From Ilex aquifolium (Eukaryota > Streptophyta > Magnoliopsida > Aquifoliales > Aquifoliaceae), in NCBI GenBank assembly GCA_951799425.1, contig OX637394.1:50781142-50845141 (forward strand): a stretch of 64,000 nt of DNA, in the 5' to 3' direction. The stretch's first letter is position 1. Each line of letters begins with the position of its first letter. A program made the translations under genes and the position numbers. Shown piece after piece: positions 31,465-43,941 of the stretch. The notes under the pieces are model-generated. The model was not told where the DNA came from. It did no database searches and saw only the letters and a program-made list of their open reading frames with translations.

Positions 31465-34400
31465 TCAATCAATGTTTATATTAACGTTATCAGGCGAGTT
31501 GGAAAGCCCATTCTGAATCCCAAGCCTCTGAAACTCAGATTGTAATGTTTCAGCTATCTTAGCATCGTCTGGGTTTGGCTCAGGGAGATCAACATGGAAT
31601 GACCCCTGTTTTATTGGTGTAGTGGACTCCATGAGCTCGGCTTGATGCTTGACATAACTATAGAGCTGTTGATGGAAGGCATGGTCCAATGAGAAACAGT
31701 CATCATTTGTTCCATTTCTAGTTTGTCGAGATGATCCCGATCCTTCTCTTTTACAAAAATGTGGGAGAGATGAATAATCCATTATCTGCATTGAAGTTAC
31801 CAGCCAGATTGTCAGAGCTCTTAACCATACAATCAGCAGAAGCAAAGTCGCGGAGATCATGACTAACACAAGTATTAGTAATTGTAAGCCTTAACTTCAT
31901 TACCTCCATAAAACTAAAACAATAAAATCCAGGTCACTATTCCAATGTGAGAGGAGAAAATTAGCAAGGCTGGTACCATCATAAAAGCACAAACTCAAGG
32001 CAAAAAAGTTAAAATCAAAGCCTTAATTCTCAACAAATTAGAATATTTATTTGGTCTTTTAGCATTTTTTGCAATTATTTTTGTCCCATGAATTGGGTGC
32101 ATGCCTCACACGGGCAGCCAAATTGGATGTAAATTGTAGCTATGCATTTTTGGTCCACAAACCACACGAGGGTTTATGTGGTTTTGTTTAAGTGTGAGGG
32201 GGTCGAGAGCAATGGGGCATGGCTATAATGGTATCACTCTATCATCAAACAACAATGTTGTTATTCTTGGCGAATTAGAGAAGACCACCTACTTAAAAAT
32301 AGCAGGATTATCAGTCAATGACATTATGTCATCTCAAATTTGTGGATTCCTCGAGCAGAGATCTCTATAAATTTATTTTGTAAAGGGGTACAAAATAATG
32401 GTAATTCCAAAATGACATTGGGAATGAGAATGATGCACTTGCACAAAGTAAATATCTCATATTTGAAGAAAAACATGTTTATGAACTAAGGAGTATAAAG
32501 ACCATGATGTGGAAAAGTTTCCCATACCTTTAATAACTCATCCCTTCCAGAACCAGCTAGCACCTGAACTTTCTTCCTTGTCCTTTCTTGCAAAAGAGGC
32601 CTCACAACCTGCAATAGTTAAGAGTTTCATGATGTTGCTAGGTTACATTATTTTGACAAAAAGCAGTGACATCTTTTGCACAAGTAAAGATCGAGTCAAA
32701 CCTTCCAGCATGCTGAAAATATGTATGGGACATTAACAATATAATATGTATCTGTCTTCTCTGGGTAGTTCAGGTCATCGATGGTAGATATAGCTGTCAA
32801 TAACTGCAAGCAAAGGGTGAAGGCAAAAAATATGAATTCCCAAACAAAGGATTTAGTGGCATGACCTAAATTGGTTTATAAATGTAATAAACACAAGTAT
32901 CTGAAGAACATTGAATGGGAAGTTGCATGTTTCAGAATCCGCCCAAGCACATATAGAGTAAGAGTTTAGCATGTATCAGAAAGGAACTCAGAATTTGTGG
33001 ATATCCAACTAAATGGTGTTGTTCTGTACAGGAAATTATAATGGGGTCTTAGATGTTGACGTGACAGATTGAGCTAGAAAATAGTCGATTCTTGGATATT
33101 AATGCAGAAGTTGAGCTGAAGGGGGATTCATTTGTAACTTTTATTTCTACCATATAGGTGAGTAGTATGTGGAAAAACCAAGAAACAAAAGGATGACCAA
33201 ATTTGAGTCGAAATTCAGGATAACTTCAGCAAACTGAACAGTTTACTACATGGAATTGGCTACTATGTGTTAATTAACAACCAATGTTGATAGTACCAGG
33301 AAAATTCATAAGGGAAATTTCTCAAGAAAAAGAGGAATTTCTTCCTCATGGTTTTTAAGTGACTTCGTATCAAAAGAAGGTTGGCAATGCAATAAGTACC
33401 TTAATTTGGTTCAGTGCAGAAAGCTTTAGACCAGTCATATCCAGAATCTTCACACATGTGCTGATATGCCGCCCATACTGCTTTGTCACAGAAGGCTACA
33501 ATAGAGCAATGAGTCAGTCCACTAGAAAATCTATGGCTATATTTATGATTGAACAATCTGAAGTCTGTGGACACAATACTCACCAATATCACGCGGTCCC
33601 TATATTCATTCATCTGGATGTGTGACTGAATATAGTAGTGAATCTGTTATGGAAAGAAAATTTGCAAGTAACTATCACACAGTAAAACAATAACCCATTA
33701 ATGCATCTGGTAATAGTGAATTTATCCCTTTCTCTCAACTGGTATTCATGCATCTGTAATGATTTATATCTGTTTACAGTAAGTTTTTCTTGGTGCTAAG
33801 AAGTATGGAAAGAGTGGAATATAAGCTTAAATGGAACAGTAGTACTAAATACGGAGTACTGTTAAACCATGGATATAAGATGGATCAGATCAAAATGCAG
33901 GCATGCACTCTTTTTCCATACCAGCCGCTGTATTTGATGCATCAAAATTGATACTCTTCAGGAATAACTGGATGCATAATGCAAATGCCTTAGTCTTAAG
34001 AAAAGCAAAGATTAAACATTATGCTCTCGTACGACTCAAACTTCTTCAGACACGCAAGGAAAACATATCCTTGCAGTAACATCCAAAGTCTTACATGACA
34101 TCATATGATTGTTTACAACACTTGAGTCGTCTTAGTTTCACAATGTTAACCAAGACTGAGTGAAGTCAAAACAACAGAACATCCTTACAGATGCTTTGTC
34201 ATATGTGCTTAGTCCTACTCCAATAGCAATGATAGGAAGACCCTGGAAAAATTAACGAGGAAAAATAGAAATCATGATCTGCAAAACATGTGCGTATCAT
34301 AATCACTATATAAACAAAATATATCGGGTAATGGATTCCAGGACAACAATAGCATTTATTGACAGCCAAAAGAAGTAAATATCATCAAAGGAATACCTCT

Positions 34401-37158
34401 TTTGAGTAACCTGACTTTCCAACAAGCTGTGAATCCCGCACTGCTCTATACAAATCAGCAGGGATGATTGGTTTCTGCATAGAAAAGCAATTAAAATCGT
34501 CGATTAAGTAATTTATAAGGACCACATCAAAAAAGTGATATTGTCTACAGGGCACTGGCCTACAGTGACAATTCATACTCTTCCAAAATTAAGTTGACAT
34601 TTTAACTCCCAAATCTTCTATAAGTTTATTTGATGTTGCAGTTTTTCATATCCCATGGGAGACATCAAATTTCTGCCAATGATTCCATTTCAGGAATTCA
34701 ATGTGTCCTTTTCAAGAATCTTGGGGTGAATATAATCAGGCAGAATATGACACTATATATCCTTGAGTTCAAATGAACATCATAGATAATCAACTTAGAG
34801 TCAAAAAATACGATTGGAAAAGACATAAAAACTCAACTACCGCTCACAAGCAGGTAATTTTAGGAGAACAAAAAGCACTGTACTTAAACTTCATGCATGC
34901 TACAAGTCATAGTCCTTATGATAGACCCTCATTCTTCCACGTCAATTGCCAAAGCTGATTACTATTTAATCACACTAAAAGTCAAAACATATTAGACAAA
35001 ACTATTTGTTTCATTTTAAAACCCACTTACGCAACTTCCTAGGTGCAGACCCAGTCGTTAACCTCTTCCAAAATTCTAGTATATGCTAAGCCTAGACAGT
35101 CGTTCAGTCCAAAGCAGAAGATATGGCATTATGACCTAATCCAGATCGTAATGAATGGACAAGACACCACATTATGATGTGATCATAGATTACCCAGTAG
35201 ATGAGAGTCATACTAAGCACAAGCTAAGAACAATACAATTAGCTGGAAAAGAGGACAATATAAACATAATAATGAACCGATGGCCTTTGGTCTAATGGTA
35301 CTCCTTGCCTTGTGAAGGCTTTGCCTTGAGGTCAAAGATTCAAGTTCCCCTCCCCCTTCCTCTCCCCAAAAAATAAATAAATAAACATAATAATGAAGCT
35401 TACCGCCAATATTTTGTCAATTCCATTTTGTATTCTCCAGTTCAAAGAATCAACCAGCTGGGAAGTTGCACAATCAGTAAGAAATGAAGATATACCAGTT
35501 TGTTCAAATATCTCATCTGAAATCATGGTCTAACCATTTGATGGGCTTTGGCAACATTCCCATCCCTCGCTTTGAGAAACCGCACCAGAGTTTCAGTTGG
35601 ATATCCTTGATGAATATTCTGGAAATCAAGACAAAAGCTCATACTTGTGGTTAATTGTGTACAAGTCCTCTCACTCAATATAATTTTCATTTCCTTCATA
35701 ACCCTTAAACCTTACAAAAATTATGAGCTGAATGTGATGCCGTTCTAACACGTAGCATTTTCATTTATCCACTTACTTTTCTGGAAAGTAGGATGGTGGG
35801 GAAGCAAGGTGAACTATACTGGAAAGTTAGCTTCACTTCCAAACTACCTCATATGATAATCATTCTTCAAGAGTGACTTGCAGGAAATTTACAATCGATG
35901 TGCTTGATCGTTACAATCACTTTTGAACTGATTTTGTAATTATGGTTTTTGCCCATGCTGCGATCTAATAATTCAAGATGCTTTAGGTCACCTTATTTTG
36001 AACTCCTTTCTGCCGCAAAACCTGTTTGCTTGATCTTGCATCCGATGCTACTTTTTGTTCCATAAATGACAATAAAAACAATTGTTCTGGATATAAGTGT
36101 AAAGTACTAACCCAATTAGGCACAGGGGGCTGGAGCAGTCACATGCATGAGCGACTATAAACAACTTACCCAAAGAAGGATACTTCAAATTGCTGAAACT
36201 TTACAGAGTGCCTATAAACTACTGCCCCCAAATAAGGATACTTACAAGTTACTGGAACTTTACAGAGTGCTATAAACTACTGACCCAAAGAAGGAAACTT
36301 TGAGTTGCTGGAACTGTACAGAGTGACGACTATAAGCTAGAGACTCAAAAAGGGAGAGTTCAAGTTACAGAAACTCTGGATCTAGATAAACTAAGTCAAA
36401 AAAATGGGAAAAAAAAGTTCAACTAACTGAACTAAGAGAGATCAGTTAGCAACTTCAAGCACAATTTCATGAGCCTTCAATTGACAAAGAATTCAGAAGA
36501 CTCCGGTTATTCAGACTGTGAACATCACATTTCAGGATCCACCTAAATTATATCATCAAAACTCAAGATATTGCATCAAAGATTTCAATTTTCAACCCAC
36601 CAACAAAACATGTCCCAGCCTAAGCCAATTAAAAATTCCAAATCTATTTTGGTTCTTCCTTTGAAAAACCAACCCAGAGATCCACAAGCATAGCTTATGC
36701 AGTCCAAGAATTAAAGCAACTTAGGCTTGATAGGAAACTGATTAACAAGCCCGTTTCCACAATAAATACAAAAAGACTGACTAAATTTTCAGTGCAATTA
36801 GATTCCCATAAAATAAGTTGAAGATCAAATCAATACCACAAAACCCATTAAGAATAACTTCGTGGGCCAAGATCAAATTCAACTTTACCAAACATTTATT
36901 TTTTTTATAATCTAAATGAGACAGATCTAGCATGTAGATTTTCATAGAGAGATGACAAGAGAGTCTGACCTTGAAGGTGTTTTTGAGTGGCTCATCGACT
37001 GTAAAAACAAAGAAAACAGAGGAATTGTTAGTGTTTTGTTGTTTCAAACAAGAAAAAAGACCAAATCAGAGAAATGTGAAGTGAGAGTCCTAAAGAAGCT
37101 GACTTTCTTCCATCAAAGTGTGGAACTGCTTGATCATTTCTTGTGTTATGATCACCAT
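31465..37158 (-). CDS. Sec14-like phosphatidylinositol/phosphatidylcholine transfer protein
   Basis: Eleven exons: 37104-37158, 36970-36998, 35535-35618, 35404-35457, 34397-34474, 34189-34242, 33584-33643, 33400-33495, 32702-32803, 32528-32608 and 31465-31785, all GT-AG and in phase, total 337 aa. CRAL-TRIO N domain about residues 20-75 (QGYPTETLVRFLKARDGN), Sec14 lipid-binding domain about 80-245 (QMNEYRDRVIL, DMTGLKLSALNQIK, STIDDLNYPEKTDTYYIVN, LLQERTRKKVQVL), then the plant-specific tail beginning IMDYSSLPHFCKREGSGSSR. Length and exon layout fit the small plant Sec14 proteins without a nodulin tail. It moves or presents phospholipids between membranes and lipid kinases, as known for the family. 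Start chosen: MVIITQEMIKQF, aligned to the usual MGIVSQEAI start. A SINE sits in intron 3 and a 57-60 bp tandem repeat in intron 2. Confidence 0.93.
35277..35380 (+). mobile_element. tRNA-derived SINE in Sec14-like intron 3
   Basis: Pol III-type body with an A box (TGGTCTAATGG) and a B box (AGATTCAAGTTCC), ending in an AAATAAATAA tail. Flanked by a 17-bp target duplication ATAAACATAATAATGAA (35260-35276 and 35381-35397), identical on both sides. Orientation is opposite to the gene. Confidence 0.9.
36155..36379 (+). repeat. Tandem repeat, ~57-60 bp unit, ~4 copies (Sec14-like intron 2)
   Basis: Units begin CTATAAACTACTG at 36155, 36212, ~36270 and ~36330. Each contains CCAAAGAAGGATACTT and TGGAACTTTACAGAGTG with point changes. 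Confidence 0.8.
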
Positions 37159-37252
37159 TTTCCCCCACACTTACTTTACCAACAGATTCAAACCCAGATT
37201 TGAATTTCTGACTTTCTCCTTTTTAGGCCTCACAATTTAAAACCTTTTGGGC

Positions 37253-37279
37253 ATATATATACATATATATTATATATAC
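37253..37279 (-). promoter_or_regulatory. TATA-rich core promoter of the Sec14-like gene
   Basis: Alternating TA run ~95-120 bp upstream of the ATG at 37158 on the minus strand. A GA microsatellite (37285-37311) lies just upstream of it. Confidence 0.5.
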
Positions 37280-37520
37280 ACAGTGGAGAGAGAGAGAGAG
37301 AGAGAGAGAGAAATGGGTGGCACTTGTGAAAATTTGAGCCTTTTCCCCCTCTCCTCTGGAAATGAAACTACTGCTTTCTTCATTTATGAATGACTGAAAA
37401 ATGAAAATGCCAAAGCATTAAAATCACAGATATCCTATAGATGAGAATATGCTCCAATTATACAATTTAATTACTTAAATAATAAAAATGATATATCACT
37501 ATTTAATATTCTTTATTTTG

Positions 37521-37877
37521 GATAAAATATATTTTTTATCTCTAAAGTTCTTAATTTGTATCTATGTTGTCTAATCTCAAACTTTCGTCAAAAAATTGTT
37601 AACGGTTCTAGTCACGCGTCAATTACGTGGGACCAAATAGACACAAATTAAGAACTTAAGGACCAAATAGATACAAATTAAAAAATTTAGAGATCAAATA
37701 GACACAAAATTAGAAATCACGTAATTGGTGCGTGAATAGAATATTTTTTAACGAATGTTTGAATTGAACAACATAGATACAAATTAGGAACTTTATGAAC
37801 TAAATAGACACAACTGAAAGATTAGGGATTAAATAGACATTAAACGTATATTATGGGGATCAAAAATGTATTTTATC
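37521..37877. mobile_element. Foldback MITE, ~357 bp
   Basis: Left end GATAAAATATATTTTTTATC and right end (reversed) GATAAAATACATTTTTGATC. Long imperfect inverted arms share TTAATTTGTATCTATGTTG. No clear target duplication. No coding capacity. It lies in the Sec14-like upstream region. Confidence 0.65.
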
Positions 37878-38250
37878 TTTCTTTGAATGAAAATTTTGAT
37901 ATATTGGTTTTTCAATGAGATTGTGCAAATATATTTATGAATTTAACAAATACTCTTTACGTAAATGACGCGAATCATTATTGTAATGAATATTTGCTCG
38001 ATTATGAATTTAAAAGTTTGTGATTATTCGATAAGGTTAAGCTTCCGTTTGGTATGATGGAAAAATGGAATGATGAAAAATTAGAGGGATAGATAAAACA
38101 TCATGTTTGGTAAAGAAGAATGAAAAAAATGATGAATGAATTTTTCTTCCAACTCACAAAAATCAATCCCTCCAAAATGGAAAAGAAAGTGGATGGAAAG
38201 TTAATTATTTGTGTTAAAATGTATTTTATTTGTCTATATATCATTTGATA

Positions 38251-39536
38251 TCTATATAATAAAGTATAATACAATTCAAATCTCAAAAGATAAACAAAAT
38301 GACTTTTCTTTTTTCTCGATTGAGATCTCTTTAAATTTTACTTTAAAGTTAATCCGACGGCTAATATTAACACCCAAAATTTAATAAGAAAATAGATCCA
38401 TAAGGGTGTGTTTGGGTGACTTTTTAAAAATATTTTTAGTACTTATAATTTCTCATAAGTACTTTAAAAAAAAATAGTGTTCAGAACCGTCACACCATCA
38501 CCACTACCATTATCGCCACAACCCACCACCGCAACTACTCCCACCACCATCATCACCACCCACACCGCCCCACCCCACTACAACCACCACCTTTGCCACA
38601 ACACTTGCCGCCACCACCATTACCACTACCACCACCCCACCGCCACCACCGATGTCGCAACCCGACCACCAACGTCACTGTCCCACCATTACCCCTACCC
38701 CTACCACTATCATCCCCACCGCCCCACTATCACCCTCACGACCATCACCACTACCACCACCGTCGTTGCCACCTCACCACCGCCACCACTGTCGCCGCCA
38801 TCACCCCACCCTTATATCCCCATCGCCACCAGCACGACCACCATCGCCACCCACTATCAATTGAAACCATCGTCGTCCACTGCCACCACCCACCAACCAT
38901 CATCGTCATCTAATTCTAATACTTATTACCATTACCACCATCATCCCACTACCACCGTCCGCACCCACCCATCACCACCATTGTTGCCCACAACCACCCG
39001 TCGTCTCCCACCATCGTTGTCAGCCACTGTTACCCACCCGTACTACACTAACCACCATCACCTATCATTGCCCCACCACTGCCGCCACTCACTGTCACCC
39101 ACCCCTACCACCATCACCACCACCCATCACACTGTCACCCAGAAGCACCGGTCATCGTACACCGCCACAATCCACCACTATCACCACCACTGTTGTTGCC
39201 CCACCACCATCACTACCAACCATCATCACCGTCACCCACCACCACCCACATCCACTACTATTGCTGTCATACATAACTACCACTACTACCATTGTCACTA
39301 AAAACCAACTACCATCATCACCCACGGTTGCCACCATCACCACGATCATTACCGTCTCCCACCATCACCACTGTCGTCCACAACCACTACCACCGATCAC
39401 CCTTACTACAATCGGTGTTTAAATTATTTTCTCTATGTTCTATGTTTGTGATTTGATTTTTGGTATGAATATAAATATGTTTATTGTTGACTATTTTTTT
39501 TATTACTCTGTGCCTTCAGGCACAGTTAATAACTAG
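38251..39536 (+). mobile_element. Non-autonomous Helitron carrying a CA-rich insert
   Basis: 5' end TCTATATAATAAAGTATAAT directly after A; 3' end with hairpin CTGTGCC-TTCA-GGCACAG (39508-39525), eight bases, then CTAG (39533-39536) followed by T. This is the Helitron arrangement (TC...CTRR between A and T). There are no Rep/helicase genes. Most of the interior is the G-poor CCACCACC-type tract. Confidence 0.82.
38490..39410 (+). repeat. ~920-bp C/A-rich, nearly G-free low-complexity tract
   Basis: Degenerate CCA/CAC/CAT/ACC trinucleotides with extreme strand asymmetry. Because T- and G-containing stop codons are rare, long frames appear (one of 274 codons, rich in Thr, His and Pro), but there is no conserved motif and I do not regard it as a gene. 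Confidence 0.85.
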
Positions 39537-39663
39537 TATACATATATTATGTATACATTAATTTCATATATAAATACAATGATAAAATATGTATTTATAC
39601 ATATATTTTAAAATTTTAAAAATAAAAATTAATTAAACTTTTTTTTTTTTTTTTTATCTTATC

Positions 39664-40217
39664 TAAGAGTGAAAATTTTTGACTCAACACAATGACACGA
39701 CTTGAACTCAATAAGAATTTTATGATACGAACTTGATTATAACTCGACACAAACTCGAAAATGACCTAACACACGAACACGAAATATAAACGGCTTATAT
39801 TCAATTCAACCCATCAAATCCAAAATTGACATCATCCACCCGTTTATTTAAGAATAAACATGTTTAATTAGTATTATGGACATAAAATATTAATTATTTA
39901 TAACTATTTATCAAGCACTGACATAATTATATATAAAAAAGATATTTTTACTTATTATTATTATATTTATTTAAGTTAATTTTGAGTTTGTAGAAAAAAT
40001 ATGAGCATGAATTCAATTAAGTGAAAATAGAATATTAGCGTTAAATTTTTTATTCTAAATTTATATGGGTCAATACGAATACGACATGAAAATAAATAGG
40101 TTAACTCGACACGACACGATTAGTTAAATGAGTTGAGTCAGGTTTGAGTAATGTCCAACACGAACCCGCAATGACTCGATACAAACCTGACACGACACGA
40201 CTCGATTACCACCCTTA
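39664..40217. mobile_element. hAT-like element with GACACGAC-rich ends
   Basis: Ends TAAGAGTG... and ...CACCCTTA (reversed TAAGGGTGGTAATCG). Flanks ATCTTATC and TTCTTAAC agree at 6 of 8 bases. The interior is rich in ACTCGACACGA and CGTGTCGAGT-type motifs, common in plant hAT MITEs. Confidence 0.6.
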
Positions 40218-40509
40218 TTCTTAACAAGCACAAAAAAAAAATTAATCATTTTTATTTTTCATCCATCCTACCAAACACAAAGAAAGAAAAGTTTATCATT
40301 CCTACTTTATTTCCTTAAAAGATAAAAAGTATATCCCTCATACTTTCCATCTCTCATACTTTTTATTTTTTTTATCAAACGGAGTATAAGTGTCTCCTTG
40401 AATCGTGAATAAATTTAGTGAGATTGGATTAATGTTATCACTCAAAAAGTGATAAGTATTTTTATAAAAAAAAAAAATAAAGGTGCTAAATGCGAATCTT
40501 ACATACATG

Positions 40510-40862
40510 TAAGATCATGTTCAACCCACTCTCTATTTTTTCTTTTTTAGCTAGCAAAATACAAAAAAACACTCTCCAACGGCCAACCCACTCTTTATTT
40601 CTCATTTTACCAAAATGACTCTCTAAATGTGATGAGTCATTTAACCTCTCTAAATTATCTCTCTCTCTCTCTCTCTATCTCTATATATATGTTGTATTCC
40701 CTTTAAATTATTAAAAGTTAATAAAAATTGGGTGAAGTAGTTAAGTAAAATAGAGAGCGTGCTTAAAGTGAATTTGTAAAAATGATTAGTTAAAATAAAA
40801 AATATAATATTTAAATATATTTTAACTAATTATTTTTTAGAGTTGAATTAGAGATGCTCTAA
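40510..40862. mobile_element. hAT-like MITE (TTAGAGCATC-type ends)
   Basis: Right end reversed reads TTAGAGCATCTCTAATTCAACTCT; left end TAAGATCATGTTCAACCCACTCT. This is a family common in dicot gene-rich regions. No matching 8-bp flanks found. It includes a CT microsatellite (40661-40677). Confidence 0.55.
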
Positions 40863-41921
40863 CGTCAGCTTTTACGATAGAGGATGCTTGTAGTTGGAAG
40901 CAATAGTGCCCATTTAGTGCTATTAAATTCTTCTTATTATTATTATTGTTATTGAGTGCAATAAGTCAACTTTATTGGATGTTTAATCTACTTCCTATTA
41001 TTTCTTTCTTTTTTATTTTTTGCCCTTACTTTTTGTCAACTCAATCATAGTATAGTATCATCACTTTTACACCTGGAATGCTAAGAAATTCCATGAAAAA
41101 GTAGATGGTAAAAGTTTGAATTTGAACTAGATTTAAATCTAAGGTTATTTTTAATGGTTAATTATAATTTGTCCTTTTAAATTATGTCTCTTATTGCAAT
41201 CAACTCTTTATAATTTTTAATATTGAAATTTGTTTCCTCCAAGTTTTAAGCATACTAAATTGACCAACAATTGTGGTTGAACACATAAAAGTATTATTAC
41301 ACTCGCCATCTTGTATATTTTTTTTTATATTTTTTTTAAGATACCAATTATATCCCTAAAAAATAAAAGAATAAAAAAATCAAGAAAAAATATATCTGTT
41401 CAACCCAAAATCAACACACTCTATAACACAATGTTCATCTCCACCTCCACCTCCACCTCCACCCAACACTAACACACGTGCATACACATACACACTCTTT
41501 TTAAGAGTAATTGTATCTTTTCAACAAAACAGAGATCATATGAATTATTTAGATATAATTTACGTTATTTTTTATGGTCTAAAATTTATAATTGGAGTAA
41601 ATTATAAAATATTCAAACTTAAAAAGGACTATTTATTGAAATTAAAAACCTGAAGGGGTGAAGAACAAAATGCTTCTAGGGGTGAATAACAAACTACTCA
41701 AAATTAAAGGGAGCATTTTATAATTAATCCTATTTTTAATCTATTAGTTCAATTTTTTTACCCTTCCGATGTGTAAACCGCACCGAGCTCTAACTCCGGT
41801 TTGAGTCCGACTCACCCCTCTACAATCATCCTCTTTAATGCTAGACAGATAAAAAAGTTTATTAGCCTATTCATGTACGAAACTCAAACTTACCAAAATA
41901 CTTTAAGACTATATTATAAGT

Positions 41922-42951
41922 TGAGTAAATTTTATTGACACCTCGTGAATTTAAGTTATATTTTATTAACACCCCTTCTGATTTTTAAAATATCATTACA
42001 CACTCCTGTAATTTATATACATGTTTCACAAATTACCTCTGGTGTGATGTGGTGGTTAATTCTTTTATGAATTGTCAAATTTACCCTTGGCCATCTATAC
42101 TAATAAGTTTAAAGTAGTCTTAAGCATCATTTCAATATTAATTAAATTAAATTAAATGCTAATTAGATTAAATAGAATGTTTTCTATATAAAAAATGTAT
42201 CAAATAAAATGTTATTTTTAAAAAAATAATATTAATTTTATAAAATTGAATGATCATTTGTTATTGATTTGATGAAATTGAATGTTAATTTGAAATTTAA
42301 TCAAAAAAAATGATGTTAGTTTGATAAATTGGATGTTAAATTAATGAAATTAAATATTAATTTGGAGTAAATTTGATGAAATTGAATATTGATTGAATAT
42401 CGATTTGATGAGATTGAATATTAGTTTGCTGAAATAAAATGATAATTTTATAAAATTTAAGATGAATTTCATGTTAAATTGGTAAAAACTTGTATTAATT
42501 TGATAAAATTCATAGTTAATTTGGTGTTAAATATATCAAAGTGAATATTAATTTTATGAAGTTTAATGTGATTTTGATAAAATTGAGTGCTAATTTGGTG
42601 TCAATTTCATGAAATTGAATATTAATTTGGTATTAATTTAATAAAATTGAATGCTAATTTGATGAATGCAAATGTTAATTTGATGAAATTAAATATTGAT
42701 TTAGTGTTAATTTGATAAAATTAAATATTAAAAGGTCAATTTGATGTTAATTTGATAGAATTATAAATTATTTTTGTATTAGTTTGAGTGAAGGTAATTA
42801 AGTAAAATGAGAGTTCTAGTAAGGATAATTTAATAAAATTACGTATTCTATTAAGAAACAAAAACTGACAGGGTCTGCAGTAATATTTTAAAAACTAAAG
42901 GAAATATCAATAAAATATGATTTAAATCCATAGATATCAGTAAAATTTACA
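41922..42951. mobile_element. Mutator-like MITE with internal TTAATTTGATG repeats
   Basis: Inverted ends of ~85 bp: left TGAGTAAATTTTATTGACA, right (reversed) TGTAAATTTTACTGATA. Flanks ATTATAAGT (41913-41921) and TTTATAAGT (42952-42960) agree at 8 of 9 bases, fitting a 9-bp target duplication. The interior (42130-42790) consists of degenerate units around AAATTGAATGTTAATTTGAT. No coding capacity. Confidence 0.78.
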
Positions 42952-43325
42952 TTTATAAGTGCGTTTTGATTAGTGTCAATGTGGCCGTGTCCAAAATTTA
43001 TAAGTACAAAATAAAAAATAAAAATAAAAAATTGGTCATAAATAAGGTATTAAATATGGGTCCTTTAATAATAAAAATGATGTCACACCACGTGGTTGGT
43101 CGGTCATGTCATGTGTGTCATTTTGTCAAGTAGCCAACACACAACACCTGTAATTTGGTAGCAACCCAACTAAATGCTGACCTCTGCAATCAAAGGCTTT
43201 TCAATCTGTACTGGTACGAGGACGCAATCCCTGAGACCCCCAAGTGCATGTGGGAAACATCAGCTTAGTGAGAAAGCTAGCTAGCATGCTTGGGATCAAA
43301 GGCTAGCTAGCAGCTTAGGGGTTAA

Positions 43326-43353
43326 GCATAAGCATAAGCATAAGCATAAGCAT
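43326..43353 (+). repeat. (GCATAA)n microsatellite
   Basis: About five units of GCATAA, ending GCATGTGCATG, preceded by repeated GCTAGCTAGC palindromes (43270-43313). Confidence 0.85.
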
Positions 43354-43794
43354 GTGCATGATTAGATCATTTCGTGAGGGGCATGTGACATGTGAACAAG
43401 TACTGGTGTTAGCCAACTAGATTTGGAACTCTCCCTACCAAACTATATGGTTGGTAAAGCTCCCGAACAATTGATGTAGACCAAGCAAGCAAAATGAAAA
43501 CAGAATCAGTATCTGAATGGGGTTTTGGTTCCACAAGTCAAGGGATAAGGACTAGGTTCACACCAGCAGAGAATAACTAGGTTATCATTAATAACCAAAA
43601 GGCGGTCATGAGCAACCAATAAAGAAATTATCTGTTTTTAAGATGCATATTATAAATACGTGATTGGAAAAATCGACTGATGAGAAAGGAAATCTAAAGA
43701 GGTTCAATCATAGATTTAGGAAGATCTAGTCAGATAGGCGTGCTAATCTATTCTAATAAGGATTCTAAACCCTAAAAAAGTGAGAATACACTCT

Positions 43795-43801
43795 TATAAA
43801 T
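43795..43801 (+). promoter_or_regulatory. TATA box of the possible small gene
   Basis: TATAAAT ~150 bp before the ATG at 43942. A (CT)n run at 43849-43872 follows where the 5' leader would be, a common plant arrangement. Confidence 0.4.
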
Positions 43802-43941
43802 ATCGGATGAACTTAAGTCTAAAATAAACATTTATTTCCTTACTAATTCTCTCTCTCTCTCTCTCTCTCTCTGATTCACACACGCATAGCCAAAAGACAG
43901 CATAATAAAAAGCAAGAACAAAATTCTGGTTGCAGCTACAG

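Larger units (their letters stand above)
38042..40385. mobile_element. Composite MITE with CTCCGTTTG-type ends, disrupted by two insertions
   Basis: Left end CTTCCGTTTGGTATGATGGA and right end (reversed) CTCCGTTTGATAAAAAA, both followed by GATGGA/GAATGATGA-rich arms that match each other. A Helitron (38251-39536) and a hAT-like element (39664-40217) lie inside, leaving a core of about 500 bp. The target duplication was not identified. Confidence 0.5.
40863..43900. other. AT-rich intergenic DNA, no gene recognised
   Basis: Holds a CTCCAC microsatellite (about 41431-41463), a Mutator-like MITE (41922-42951), a GCATAA repeat (43326-43353) and, from 43795, the promoter of a possible small gene. 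Otherwise nothing coding is recognisable. Confidence 0.6.

Noticed and set aside
38477..39301. 274-codon open frame rich in Thr, His and Pro
   Set aside because: Result of a C/A-rich tract with few stop codons in any frame; no motif, inside a Helitron.
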